A stretch of 64,000 bases of DNA from Persicaria tinctoria (Eukaryota > Streptophyta > Magnoliopsida > Caryophyllales > Polygonaceae). This document shows, piece by piece, positions 12,901 to 28,073 of this stretch (positions are counted from its first letter, which is position 1; every line of letters starts with the position of its first letter). The DNA is taken from assembly GCA_037127255.1 (NCBI GenBank), contig JBANSL010000006.1, forward strand, positions 88,569,565 to 88,633,564, read 5' to 3'. The position numbers were made by a program, and so were the translations under genes. Under the pieces are notes generated by a model. The model saw only the letters and a program-made list of their open reading frames with translations, was not told where the DNA came from and did no database searches.

Positions 12901-15900
12901 CTAATAGTATTCTAATAAGAATTTACTAGTTAATTTAATGTTTTATTCAACTTTTATAAGTCAGTTATATGAGTTTTCCACAAGACACACTCTTATAGTA
13001 TTCTAATAAGAATTTACTAGTTAATATAACGTTTTATTCAAAATTTATTCGTCACTTATATGAGTTTCCCACAAAACACACTCTTGTAGTATTCTAATAA
13101 GAATTTACTAGTTAATATAATGTTTTATTCAACATTTATAAGTCAGTTATATGAGTTTTCCACAAAACACACTCTTATAGTATTCTAATACAAATTTACT
13201 AGTTAATTTAATGTTTTATTCAACATTTATTAGTCACTTATATGAGTTTTCCAGAAAACACACTCTTATAGTATTCTAATAAGAATTTACTAGTTAATAT
13301 AATGTTTTATTCAACATTTATAAGTCAGTTATATGAGTTTTCCACAAAACACGCTCTTATAGTATTCTAATAAGAATTTACTAGTTATTATAAAGTTTTA
13401 TTCAACATTTATTAGTCACTTATAATACGAGTTTTCCACAAAACACACTCTAATAGTATTCTAATAAAAATTTACTATTTAATTTAATGTTTTATTCAAC
13501 TTTTATAAGTCAGTTATATGAGTTTTTCACAAAACACACTCTTATATTATTCTAATAAGAATTTACTAGTTAATATAATGTTTTATTCAACATTTATAAG
13601 TCAGTTATATGAGTTTTCCACAAAAAACACTCTTATAGTATTCTAATAAAAATTTACTAGTTATTTTAATGTTTTATTCAACATTTATAAGTCACTTATA
13701 TGAGTTTTCCACAAAACACAATCTAATAGTATTCTAATAAGAATTTACTAGTTAATTTAATGTTTATTCAACTTTTATAAGTCAGTTATATGAGTTTTCC
13801 ACAAAACACACTCTTATAGTATTCTAATAAGAATTTACTAGTTAATATAATGTTTTATTCAACATTTATAAGTCAGTTATATGAGTTTTCCACAAAACAC
13901 ACTCTTATAGTATTCTAATAAAAATTTACTAGTTATTTTAATGTTTTAATCAACATTTATAAGTCACTTATATGAGTTTTTTAGAAAACACACTCTAATA
14001 GTATTCTAATAAGAATTTACTAATTAATTTAATGTTTTATTCAACTTTTATAAGTCAGTTATATGAGTTTTCCACAAAACACACTCTTACAGTATTCTAA
14101 TAAGAATTTACTAATTAATATAATGTTTTATTCAACATTTATAAGTCAGTTATAAGAGTTTTCCACAAAACACACTCTTATAGTATTCTAATAAGAATTT
14201 ACTAGTTAATATAATATTTTATTAGGCATTTATAAGTCACTTATATGAGTTTTCCACAAAAGACACTCTTATAGTATTCTAATAAGAATTTACTAGTTAA
14301 TATAATGTTTTATTCAACATTTATAAGCCAGTTATATGAGTTTTCCACAAAACACACTCTTATAGTATTCTAATAAAAATTTACTAGTTTTTTTAATGTT
14401 TTATTCAACATTTATAAGTCAGTTATATGAGTTTTCCACAAAACACACTCTAATAGTATTCTAATAAGAATTTACTAGTTAATTTAATGTTTTATTCAAC
14501 TTTTATAAGTCAGTTATATGAGTTTTCCACAAGACACACTCTTATAGTATTCTAATAAGAATTTACTAGTTAATATAACGTTTTATTCAAAATTTATTCG
14601 TCACTTATATGAGTTTCCCACAAAACACACTCTTGTAGTATTCTAATAAGAATTTACTAGTTAATATAATGTTTTATTCAACATTTATAAGACAGTTATA
14701 TGAGTTTTCCACAAAACACACTCTTATAGTATTCTAATACAAATTTACTAGTTAATTTAATGTTTTATTCAACATTTATTAGTCACTTATATGAGTTTTC
14801 CAGAAAACACACTCTTATAGTATTCTAATAAGAATTTACTAGTTAATATAATGTTTTATTCAACATTTATAAGTCAGTTATATGAGTTTTCCACAAAACA
14901 CGCTCTTATAGTATTCTAATAAGAATTTACTAGTTATTATAAAGTTTTATTCAACATTTATTAGTCACTTATAATACGAGTTTTCCACAAAACACACTCT
15001 AATAGTATTCTAATAAAAATTTACTATTTAATTTAATGTTTTATTCAACTTTTATAAGTCAGTTATATGAGTTTTTCACAAAACACACTCTTATATTATT
15101 CTAATAAGAATTTACTAGTTAATATAATGTTTTATTCAACATTTATAAGTCAGTTATATGAGTTTTCCACAAAAAACACTCTTATAGTATTCTAATAAAA
15201 ATTTACTAGTTATTTTAATGTTTTATTCAACATTTATAAGTCACTTATATGAGTTTTCCACAAAACACAATCTAATAGTATTCTAATAAGAATTTACTAG
15301 TTAATTTAATGTTTATTCAACTTTTATAAGTCAGTTATATGAGTTTTCCACAAAACACACTCTTATAGTATTCTAATAAGAATTTACTAGTTAATATAAT
15401 GTTTTATTCAACATTTATAAGTCAGTTATATGAGTTTTCCACAAAACACACTCTTATAGTATTCTAATAAAAATTTACTAGTTATTTTAATGTTTTAATC
15501 AACATTTATAAGTCACTTATATGAGTTTTTTAGAAAACACACTCTAATAGTATTCTAATAAGAATTTACTAATTAATTTAATGTTTTATTCAACTTTTAT
15601 AAGTCAGTTATATGAGTTTTCCACAAAACACACTCTTACAGTATTCTAATAAGAATTTACTAGTTAATATAATGTTTTATTCAACATTTATAAGTCAGTT
15701 ATAAGAGTTTTCCACAAAACACACTCTTATAGTATTCTAATAAGAATTTACTAGTTAATATAATATTTTATTAGGCATTTATAAGTCACTTATATGAGTT
15801 TTCCACAAAAGACACTCTTATAGTATTCTAATAAGAATTTACTAGTTAATATAATGTTTTATTCAACTTTTATAAGTCAGTTATATGAGTTTTCCACAAA

Positions 15901-17480
15901 ACACACTCTTATAATATTCTAATAAGAATTTACTAGTTAATATAATGTTTTATTCAACATTTATAAGCCAGTTATATGAGTTTTCCACAAAACACACTCT
16001 TATAGTATTCTAATAAAAATTTACTAGTTTTTTTAATGTTTTATTCAACATTTATAAGTCAGTTATATGAGTTTTCCACAAAACACTCTCTAATAGTATT
16101 CTAATAAGAATTTACTAGTTAATTTAATGTTTTATTCAACTTTTATAAGTCAGTTATATGAGTTTTCCACAAGACACACTCTTATAGTATTCTAATAAGA
16201 ATTTACTAGTTAATATAACGTTTTATTCAAAATTTATTCGTCACTTATATGAGTTTCCCACAAAACACACTCTTGTAGTATTCTAATAAGAATTTACTAG
16301 TTAATATAATGTTTTATTCAACATTTATAAGTCAGTTATATGAGTTTTCCACAAAACACACTCTTATAGTATTCTAATACAAATTTACTAGTTAATTTAA
16401 TGTTTTATTCAACATTTATTAGTCACTTATATGAGTTTTCCAGAAAACACACTCTTATAGTATTCTAATAAGAATTTACTAGTTAATATAATGTTTTATT
16501 CAACATTTATAAGTCAGTTATATGAGTTTTCCACAAAACACGCTCTTATAGTATTCTAATAAGAATTTACTAGTTATTATAAAGTTTTATTCAACATTTA
16601 TTAGTCACTTATAATACGAGTTTTCCACAAAACACACTCTAATAGTATTCTAATAAAAATTTACTATTTAATTTAATGTTTTATTCAACTTTTATAAGTC
16701 AGTTATATGAGTTTTTCACAAAACACACTCTTATATTATTCTAATAAGAATTTACTAGTTAATATAATGTTTTATTCAACATTTATAAGTCAGTTATATG
16801 AGTTTTCCACAAAAAACACTCTTATAGTATTCTAATAAAAATTTACTAGTTATTTTAATGTTTTATTCAACATTTATAAGTCACTTATATGAGTTTTCCA
16901 CAAAACACAATCTAATAGTATTCTAATAAGAATTTACTAGTTAATTTAATGTTTATTCAACTTTTATAAGTCAGTTATATGAGTTTTCCACAAAACACAC
17001 TCTTATAGTATTCTAATAAGAATTTACTAGTTAATATAATGTTTTATTCAACATTTATAAGTCAGTTATATGAGTTTTCCACAAAACACACTCTTATAGT
17101 ATTCTAATAAAAATTTACTAGTTATTTTAATGTTTTAATCAACATTTATAAGCCACTTATATGAGTTTTTTAGAAAACACACTCTAATAGTATTCTAATA
17201 AGAATTTACTAATTAATTTAATGTTTTATTCAACTTTTATAAGTCAGTTATATGAGTTTTCCACAAAACACACTCTTACAGTATTCTAATAAGAATTTAC
17301 TAGTTAATATAATGTTTTATTCAACATTTATAAGTCAGTTATAAGAGTTTTCCACAAAACACACTCTTATAGTATTCTAATAAGAATTTACTAGTTAATA
17401 TAATATTTTATTAGGCATTTATAAGTCACTTATATGAGTTTTCCACAAAAGACACTCTTATAGTATTCTAATAAGAATTT
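12900..17480 (+). repeat. Higher-order block A, three tandem copies of 17-18 monomers
   Basis: Diagnostic variants repeat in order. CAAGACACACTC occurs at 12981, 14530 and 16170. A 3-bp insertion giving TTATAATACGAG occurs at 13421, 14970 and 16610. A 1-bp loss giving AATGTTTATTC and the word TTATTAGGCATT also recur. Spacings are 1,549 bp (17 monomers plus the net indels) and 1,640 bp (one extra monomer). Copies look nearly identical by eye. Confidence 0.85.
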
Positions 17481-18129
17481 ACGAGTTAATATAATGTTTT
17501 ATTCAAAATTTAATAGTCACTTATATGAGTTATCCTCAAAACACACTCTTATAGTATTTTAAAAAGGATTTACTAGTTAATTTAAGGTTTTATTCAACAT
17601 TTATTCGTCACTTATATGAGTTTTCCACAAAACACACTCTTATAGTATTCTAATTAGAATTTACTAGTTAATATAATGTTTTATTCAACATTTATAAGTC
17701 AGTTATACGAGTTTTCCACAAAACACACTCTTATAGTATTCTAATAAAAATTTACTAGTTAATTCAATGTTTTAATCAACATTTATAAGTCACTTATATG
17801 ACTTTTCCACAAAACACACTCTTTTAGTATTCTAATAAGAATTTACTTGTTTATATAATGTTTTATTCAACATTTATAAGTCACTTATATGAGTTTTCCA
17901 CAAAACACACTCTTATAGTATTCTAATAAAAACTTACTAGTTAATTTAATGTTTTATTCAACATTTATAAGTCACTTATATGAGTTTTCCACAAAACACA
18001 CTTATATAGTATTCTAATAAGAATTTACTAGTTAATATAGGGTTTTATTCAACTTTTATAAGTCAGTTATATGAGTTTTCCACAAAACACACTCTTATAG
18101 TATTCTAATAAGAATTTACTAGTTAATAT

Positions 18130-21100
18130 AATATTTTATTCAACATTTATAAGTCACTTATATGAGTTTTCCACCAAACACACTTATATAGTATTCTAAT
18201 AAGAATTTACTAGTTAATATAACGTTTTATTCAAAATTTATTCGTCACTTATATGAGTTTCCCACAAAACACACTCTTGTAGTATTCTAATAAGAATTTA
18301 CTAGTTAATATAATGTTTTATTCAACATTTATAAGTCAGTTATATGAGTTTTCCACAAAACACACTCTTATAGTATTCTAATACAAATTTACTAGTTAAT
18401 TTAATGTTTTATTCAACATTTATTAGTCACTTATATGAGTTTTCCACAAAACACACTCTTATAGTATTCTAATAAGAATTTACTAGTTAATATAATGTTT
18501 TATTCAACATTTATAACTCAGTTATATGAGTTTTCCACAAAACACGCTCTTATAGTATTCTAATAAGAATTTACTAGTTAATATAAAGTTTTATTCAACA
18601 TTTATTAGTCACTTATACGAGTTTTCCACAAAACACACTCTAATAGTATTCTAATAAATATTTACTATTTAATCTAATGTTTTATTCAACTTTTATAAGT
18701 CAGTTATATGAGTTTTTCACAAAACACACTCTTATAGTATTCTAATAAGAATTTACTAGTTAATATAATGTTTTATTCAACATTTATAAGTCAGTTATAT
18801 GAGTTTTCCACAAAACACACTCTTATAGTATTCTAATAAAAATTTACTAGTTATTTTAATGTTTTAATCAACATTTATAAGTCACTTATATGAGTTTTCC
18901 AGAAAACACACTCTAATAGTATTCTAATAAGAATTTACTAATTAATTTAATGTTTTATTCAACTTTTATAAGTCAGTTATATGAGTTTTCCACAAAACGA
19001 CCTCTTATAGTATTCTAATAAGAATTTACTAGTTAATATAATGTTTTATTCAACATTTATAAGTCAGTTATATGAGTTTTCCACAAAACACACTCTTATA
19101 GTATTCTAATAAAAATTTACTAGTTAATTTAATGTTTTATTCAACATTTATATGTCACTTATATGAGTATTCCACAAAACACAGTCTAATAGTATTCTAA
19201 TAAAAATTTACTATTTGTCTTAATGTTTTATTCAACTTTTATTAGTCAGTTATATGAGTTTTCCACAAAACACACTCTTATAATATTCTAATAAGAATTT
19301 ACTAGTTAATATAATGTTTTATTCAACATTTATAAGCCAGTTATATGAGTTTTCCACAAAACACACTCTTATAGTATTCTAATAAAAATTTACTAGTTTT
19401 TTTAATGTTTTATTCAACATTTATAAGTCAGTTATATGACTTTTCCACAAAACACACTCTTTTAGTATTCTAATAAGAATTTACTAGTTTATATAATGTT
19501 TTATTCAACATTTATAAGTCACTTATATGAGTTTTCCACAAAACACACTCTTATAGTATTCTAATAAAAACTTACTAGTTAATTTAATGTTTTATTCAAC
19601 ATTTATAAGTCACTTATATGAGTTTTCCACAAAACACACTTATATAGTATTCTAATAAGAATTTACTAGTTAATATAGGGTTTTATTCAACTTTTATAAG
19701 TCAGTTATATGAGTTTTCCACAAAACACACTCTTATAGTATTCTAATAAGAATTTACTAGTTAATATAATATTTTATTCAACATTTATAAGTCACTTATA
19801 TGAGTTTTCCACCAAACACACTTATATAGTATTCTAATAAGAATTTACTAGTTAATATAACGTTTTATTCAAAATTTATTCGTCACTTATATGAGTTTCC
19901 CACAAAACACACTCTTATAGTATTCTAATAAGAATTTACTAGTTAATATAATGTTTTATTCAACATTTATAAGTCAGTTATATGAGTTTTCCACAAAACA
20001 CACTCTTATAGTATTCTAATAAGAATTTACTAGTTAATATAATGTTTTATTCAACATTTATAAGTCAGTTATATGAGTTTTCCACAAAACACACTCTTAT
20101 AGTATTCTAATACAAATTTACTAGTTAATTTAATGTTTTATTCAACATTTATTAGTCACTTATATGAGTTTTCCACAAAACACACTCTTATAGTATTCTA
20201 ATAAGAATTTACTAGTTAATATAATGTTTTATTCAACATTTATAACTCAGTTATATGAGTTTTCCACAAAACACGCTCTTATAGTATTCTAATAAGAATT
20301 TACTAGTTAATATAAAGTTTTATTCAACATTTATTAGTCACTTATACGAGTTTTCCACAAAACACACTCTAATAGTATTCTAATAAATATTTACTATTTA
20401 ATCTAATGTTTTATTCAACTTTTATAAGTCAGTTATATGAGTTTTTCACAAAACACACTCTTATAGTATTCTAATAAGAATTTACTAGTTAATATAATGT
20501 TTTATTCAACATTTATAAGTCAGTTATATGAGTTTTCCACAAAACACACTCTTATAGTATTCTAATAAAAATTTACTAGTTATTTTAATGTTTTAATCAA
20601 CATTTATAAGTCACTTATATGAGTTTTCCAGAAAACACACTCTAATAGTATTCTAATAAGAATTTACTAATTAATTTAATGTTTTATTCAACTTTTATAA
20701 GTCAGTTATTTGAGTTTTCCACAAACGACCTCTTATAGTATTCTAATAAGAATTTACTAGTTAATATAATGTTTTATTCAACATTTATAAGTCAGTTATA
20801 TGAGTTTTCCACAAAACACACTCTTATAGTATTCTAATCAAAATTTTCTAGTTAATTTAATGTTTTATTCAACATTTATATGTCACTTATATGAGTATTC
20901 CACAAAACACAGTCTAATAGTATTCTAATAAAAATTTACTATTTGATTTAATGTTTTATTCAACTTTTATAAGTCAGTTATATGAGTTTTCCACAAAACA
21001 CACTCTTATAATATTCTAATAAGAATTTACTAGTTAATATAATGTTTTATTCAACATTTATAAGCCAGTTATATGAGTTTTCCACAAAACACACTCTTAT
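18130..21100 (+). repeat. Higher-order block X, second and third copies (19-monomer period)
   Basis: Two copies 1,729 bp apart, matched through the AATAAATATTTAC variant at 18651 and 20380. Both are near-identical to each other and to 11570-12900. Confidence 0.75.
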
Positions 21101-21164
21101 AGTATTCTAATAAAAATTTACTAGTTTTTTTAATGTTTTATTCAACATTTATAAGTCAGTTATA

Positions 21165-22650
21165 TGAGTTTTCCACAAAACACACTCTAATAGTATTCTA
21201 ATAAGAATTTACTAGTTAATTTAATGTTTTATTCAACTTTTATAAGTCAGTTATATGAGTTTTCCACAAGACACACTCTTATAGTATTCTAATAAGAATT
21301 TACTAGTTAATATAACGTTTTATTCAAAATTTATTCGTCACTTATATGAGTTTCCCACAAAACACACTCTTGTAGTATTCTAATAAGAATTTACTAGTTA
21401 ATATAATGTTTTATTCAACATTTATAAGTCAGTTATATGAGTTTTCCACAAAACACACTCTTATAGTATTCTAATACAAATTTACTAGTTAATTTAATGT
21501 TTTATTCAACATTTATTAGTCACTTATATGAGTTTTCCAGAAAACACACTCTTATAGTATTCTAATAAGAATTTACTAGTTAATATAATGTTTTATTCAA
21601 CATTTATAAGTCAGTTATATGAGTTTTCCACAAAACACGCTCTTATAGTATTCTAATAAGAATTTACTAGTTATTATAAAGTTTTATTCAACATTTATTA
21701 GTCACTTATAATACGAGTTTTCCACAAAACACACTCTAATAGTATTCTAATAAAAATTTACTATTTAATTTAATGTTTTATTCAACTTTTATAAGTCAGT
21801 TATATGAGTTTTTCACAAAACACACTCTTATATTATTCTAATAAGAATTTACTAGTTAATATAATGTTTTATTCAACATTTATAAGTCAGTTATATGAGT
21901 TTTCCACAAAAAACACTCTTATAGTATTCTAATAAAAATTTACTAGTTATTTTAATGTTTTATTCAACATTTATAAGTCACTTATATGAGTTTTCCACAA
22001 AACACAATCTAATAGTATTCTAATAAGAATTTACTAGTTAATTTAATGTTTATTCAACTTTTATAAGTCAGTTATATGAGTTTTCCACAAAACACACTCT
22101 TATAGTATTCTAATAAGAATTTACTAGTTAATATAATGTTTTATTCAACATTTATAAGTCAGTTATATGAGTTTTCCACAAAACACACTCTTATAGTATT
22201 CTAATAAAAATTTACTAGTTATTTTAATGTTTTAATCAACATTTATAAGTCACTTATATGAGTTTTTTAGAAAACACACTCTAATAGTATTCTAATAAGA
22301 ATTTACTAATTAATTTAATGTTTTATTCAACTTTTATAAGTCAGTTATATGAGTTTTCCACAAAACACACTCTTACAGTATTCTAATAAGAATTTACTAG
22401 TTAATATAATGTTTTATTCAACATTTATAAGTCAGTTATAAGAGTTTTCCACAAAACACACTCTTATAGTATTCTAATAAGAATTTACTAGTTAATATAA
22501 TATTTTATTAGGCATTTATAAGTCACTTATATGAGTTTTCCACAAAAGACACTCTTATAGTATTCTAATAAGAATTTACGAGTTAATATAATGTTTTATT
22601 CAAAATTTAATAGTCACTTATATGAGTTATCCTCAAAACACACTCTTATA
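21165..22650 (+). repeat. Fourth copy of higher-order block A
   Basis: Markers of block A return 5,097 bp after the third copy: CAAGACACACTC at 21267, TTATAATACGAG at 21707 and the TTTACGAG variant at 22578 (17481 in the third copy). 5,097 bp is 56 monomers plus one base. The order X then A is the same as at 11.6-14.3 kb, so the duplicated unit is larger than either block. Confidence 0.8.
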
Positions 22651-24249
22651 GTATTCTAATAAAAATTTACTAGTTAATTCAATGTTTTAATCAACATTTA
22701 TAAGTCACTTATATGACTTTTCCACAAAAGACACTCTTTTAGTATTCTAATAAGAATTTACTAGTTTATATAATGTTTTATTCAACATTTATAAGTCACT
22801 TATATGAGTTTTCCACAAAACACACTCTTATAGTATTCTAATAAAAACTTACTAGTTAATTTAATGTTTTATTCAACATTTATAAGTCACTTATATGAGT
22901 TTTCCACAAAACACACTTATATAGTATTCTAATAAGAATTTACTAGTTAATATAGGGTTTTATTCAACTTTTATAAGTCAGTTATATGAGTTTTCCACAA
23001 AACACACTCTTATAGTATTCTAATAAGAATTTACTAGTTAATATAATGTTTTATTCAACATTTATAAGTCAGTTATATGAATTTTCCACAAAACACACTC
23101 TTATAGTATTCTAATAAAAATTTACTAGTTATTTTAATGTTTTATTCAACATTTATAAGTCACTTATATGAGTTTTCCACAAAACACACTCTAATAGTAT
23201 TCTAATAAGAATTTACTAGTTAATTTAATGTTTTATTCAACTTTTATAAGTCAGTTATACGAGTTTTTCACAAAACACACTCTTATAGTATTCTAATAAG
23301 AATTTACTAGTTAATATAATGTTTTATTCAACATTTATAAGTCAGTTATATGAGTTTTCCACAAAACACACTCTTATAGTATTCTAATAAAAATTTACTA
23401 GTTAATTTAATGTTTTATTCAACATTTATATGTCACTTATATGAGTATTCCACAAAACACACTATAATAGTATTCTAATAAAAATTTACTATTTAATTTA
23501 ATGTTTTATTCAACTTTTATAAGTTAGTTATATGAGTTTTCCACAAAACACACTCTTATAGTATTCTAATAAGAAGTTACTAGTTAGTATAATGTTTTAT
23601 TCAATATTTATTAGTCACTTATATGAGTTATCCTCAAAACACACTCTTATAGTATTCTAATAAAAATTTCCAAGTTAATTTAATGTTTTATTCAACATTT
23701 ATAAGTCACTTATATGAATTTTCCACAAAGCACACTCTTATAGTATTCTAATAAGAATTTACTAGTTAATATAATATTTTATTAGGCATTTATAAGTCAC
23801 TTATATGAGTTTTCCACAAAAGACACTCTTATAGTATTCTAATAAGAATTTACGAGTTAATATAATGTTTTATTCAAAATTTATTAGTCACTTCTATGAG
23901 TTATCCTCAAAACACACTCTTATAGTATTTTAAAAAGGATTTACTAGTTAATTTAAGGTTTTATTCAACATTTATTCGTCACTTATATGAGTTTTCCACA
24001 AAACACACTCTTATAGTATTCTAATTAGAATTTACTAGTTAATATAATGTTTTATTCAACATTTATAAGTCACTTATATGAGTTTTCCACAGAACTCACT
24101 CTTATAGTATTCTAACAAAAATTTACTAGTTAATTCAAAGTTTTAATCAACATTTATAAGTCACTTATATGACTTATTCACAAAACACACTCTTTTAGTA
24201 TTCTAATAAGAATTTACTAGTTTATATAATGTTTTATTCAACATTTATA

Positions 24250-26800
24250 AGTCACTTATATGAGTTTTCCACAAAACACACTCTTATAGTATTCTAATAA
24301 GAATTTACTAGTTAATATAGGGTTTTATTCAACTTTTATAAGTCAGTTATATGAGTTTTCCACAAAACACACTCTTATAGTATTCTAATAAGAATTTACT
24401 AGTTAATATAATGTTTTATTCAACATTTATAAGTCAGTTATATGAATTTTCCACAAAACACACTCTTATAGTATTCTAATAAAAATTTACTAGTTATTTT
24501 AATGTTTTATTCAACATTTATAAGTCACTTATATAAGTTTTCCACAAAACACAATCTAATAGTATTCTAATAAGAATTTACTAGTTAATTTAATGTTTAT
24601 TCAACTTTTATAAGTCAGTTATATGAGTTTTCCACAAAACACACTCTTATAGTATTCTAATAAGAATTTACTAGTTAATATAATGTTTTATTCAACATTT
24701 ATAAGTCAGTTATATGAATTTTCCACAAAACACACTCTTATAGTATTCTAATAAAAATTTACTAGTTATTTTAATGTTTTATTCAACATTTATAAGTCAC
24801 TTATATGAGTTTTCCACAAAACACACTCTAATAGTATTCTAATAAGAATTTACTAGTTAATTTAATGTTTTATTCAACTTTTATAAGTCAGTCATATGAG
24901 TTTTCCACAAAACACACTCTTATAATATTCTAATAAAAATTTACTAGTTATTTTAATGTTTTATTCAACATTTATAAGTCACTTATATGAGTTTTCCACA
25001 AAACACACTCTAATAGTATTCTAATAAGAATTTACTAGTTAATTTAATATTTTATTCAACTTTTATAAGTCAGTTATATGAGTTTTCCACAAAACACACT
25101 CTTATAGTATTCTAATAAGAATTTACTAGTTAATATAATGTTTTATTCAACATTTATAAGTCAGTTATATGAGTTTTCCACAAAACACACTCTTATAGTA
25201 TTCTAATAAAAATTTACTAGTTAATTTAATGTTTTATTCAACATTTATATGTCACTTATATGAGTATTCCACAAAACACAGTCTAATAGTATTCTAATAA
25301 AAATTTACTATTTAATTTAATGTTTTATTCAACTTTTATAAGTCAGTTATATGAGTTTTCCACAAAACACACTCTTATAGTATTCTAATAAGAATTTACT
25401 AGTTAATATAATGTTTTATTAAACATTTATAAGTCAGTTATATGAATTTTCCACAAAACACACTCTTATAGTATTCTAATAAAAATTTACTAGTTATTTT
25501 AATGTTTTATTCAACATTTATAAGTCACTTATATGAGTTTTCCACAAAACACACTCTTATAGTATTCTAATAAGAATTTACTAGTTAATATAGGGTTTTA
25601 TTCAACTTTTATAAGTCAGTTATATGAGTTTTCCACAAAACACACTCTTATAGTATTCTAATAAGAATTTACTAGTTAATATAATGTTTTATTCAACATT
25701 TATAAGTCAGTTATATGAATTTTCCACAAAACACACTCTTATAGTATTCTAATAAAAATTTACTAGTTATTTTAATGTTTTATTCAACATTTATAAGTCA
25801 CTTATATAAGTTTTCCACAAAACACAATCTAATAGTATTCTAATAAGAATTTACTAGTTAATTTAATGTTTATTCAACTTTTATAAGTCAGTTATATGAG
25901 TTTTCCACAAAACACACTCTTATAGTATTCTAATAAGAATTTACTAGTTAATATAATGTTTTATTCAACATTTATAAGTCAGTTATATGAATTTTCCACA
26001 AAACACACTCTTATAGTATTCTAATAAAAATTTACTAGTTATTTTAATGTTTTATTCAACATTTATAAGTCACTTATATGAGTTTTCCACAAAACACACT
26101 CTAATAGTATTCTAATAAGAATTTACTAGTTAATTTAATGTTTTATTCAACTTTTATAAGTCAGTCATATGAGTTTTCCACAAAACACACTCTTATAATA
26201 TTCTAATAAAAATTTACTAGTTATTTTAATGTTTTATTCAACATTTATAAGTCACTTATATGAGTTTTCCACAAAACACACTCTAATAGTATTCTAATAA
26301 GAATTTACTAGTTAATTTAATGTTTTATTCAACTTTTATAAGTCAGTTATATGAGTTTTCCACAAAACACACTCTTATAGTATTCTAATAAGAATTTACT
26401 AGTTAATATAATGTTTTATTCAACATTTATAAGTCAGTTATATGAGTTTTCCACAAAACACACTCTTATAGTATTCTAATAAAAATTTACTAGTTAATTT
26501 AATGTTTTATTCAACATTTATATGTCACTTATATGAGTATTCCACAAAACACAGTCTAATAGTATTCTAATAAAAATTTACTATTTAATTTAATGTTTTA
26601 TTCAACTTTTATAAGTCAGTTATATGAGTTTTCCACAAAACACACTCTTATAGTATTCTAATAAGAATTTACTAGTTAATATAATGTTTTATTCAACATT
26701 TATAAGTCAGTTATATGAGTTTTCCACAAAACACACTCTTATAGTATTCTAATAAAAATTTACTAGTTATTTTAATGTTTTATTCAACATTTATAAGTCA
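24250..26800 (+). repeat. 14-monomer higher-order tandem duplication
   Basis: The rare variant TTATATAAGTTTTCC at 24531 recurs at 25804, 1,273 bp later (14 monomers minus the 1-bp loss in AATGTTTATTC present in each copy). Flanking variant order matches over the whole interval, for example TAATATAGGG before and GTCATATGAG after. Confidence 0.8.
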
Positions 26801-28056
26801 CTTATATGAGTTTTCCACAAAACACACTCTAATAGTATTCTAATAAGAATTTACTAGTTAATTTAATGTTTTATTCAACTTTTATAAGTCAGTTATACGA
26901 GTTTTCCACAAAACACACTCTTATAGTATTCTAATAAGAATTTACTAGTTAATATAATGTTTTATTCAACATTTATAAGTCAGTTATATGAGTTTTCCAC
27001 AAAACACACTCTTATAGTATTCTAATAAAAATTTACTAGTTATTTTAATGTTTTATTCAACATTTATAAGTCACTTATATGAGTTTTCCACAAAACACAC
27101 TCTAATAGTATTCTAATAAGAATTTACTAGTTAATTTAATGTTTTATTCAACTTTTATAAGTCAGTTATATGAGTTTTCCACAAAACACACTCTTATAGT
27201 ATTCTAATAAAAATTTACTAGTTAATTTAATGTTTTATTCAACATTTATAAGTCACTTATATGAGTTTTCCACCAAACTCACTCTTACAGTATTCTAATA
27301 AGAATTTACTAGTTAATATAAAGTTTTATTCAACATTTATTAGTCACTTATATGAGTTTTCCACAAAACACACTCTAATAGTATTCTAATAAAAATTTAC
27401 TATTTAATTTAATGTTTTATTCAACTTTTATAAGTCAGCTATATGAGTTTTCCACAAAACACACTCTTATAGTATTCTAATAAGAATTTACTAGTTAATA
27501 TAATGTTTTATTCAACATTTATAAGTCAGTTATATGAATTTTCCACAAAAGACACTCTTATAGTATTCTAATAAAAATTTACTAGTTATTTTAATGTTTT
27601 ATTCAACATTTATAAGTCACTTATATGAGTTTTCCACAAAACACACTCTAATAGTATTCTAATAAGAATTTACTAGTTAATTTAATGTTTTATTCAACTT
27701 TTATAAGTCAGTTATATGAGTTTTCCACAAAACACACTCTTATAGTATTCTAATAAGAATTTACTAGTTAATATAATGTTTTATTCAACATTTATAAGTC
27801 AGTTATATGACTTTTCCACAAAACACACTCTTATAGTATTCTAATAAAAATTTACTAGTTAATTTAATGTTTTATTCAACATTTATATGTCACTTATATG
27901 AGTATTCCACAAAACACAGTCTTTTAGTATTCTAATAAGAATTTACTAGTTTATATAATGTTTTATTCAACATTTATAAGTCACTTATATGAGTTTTCCA
28001 CAAAACACACTCTTATAGTATTCTAATAAAAACTTACTAGTTAATTTAATGTTTTA

Positions 28057-28073
28057 TTCAACATTTATAAGTC
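28057..28073 (+). repeat. Target-site duplication, left copy, first insertion
   Basis: TTCAACATTTATAAGTC, 17 bp of satellite, is repeated at 29628-29644 on the other side of the insertion. The bases outside the repeat differ (A on the left, G of the element on the right). Confidence 0.8.

Larger units (their letters stand above)
9308..28073 (+). repeat. 91-bp satellite, main uninterrupted block (about 18.8 kb)
   Basis: About 206 monomers in one orientation without interruption by foreign DNA. Spacing of the ACTAGT word is 91 bp (for example 9947 to 10038 by matching words). Monomers differ at a few recurrent sites: TTAATATAATG, TTAATTTAATG or TTATTTTAATG after ACTAGT; CATTTATAAG or CTTTTATAAG; GTCAG or GTCAC; CTCTTATAG, CTCTAATAG or CTTGTAG. 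These variants recur in fixed order, which gives higher-order repeats listed separately. A partly deleted monomer lies near 10895-10925. No gene is visible in it. Confidence 0.97.

Noticed and set aside
9308..28073. CRISPR-like array
   Set aside because: Repeats are contiguous 91-bp satellite monomers with no unique spacers, in plant DNA.
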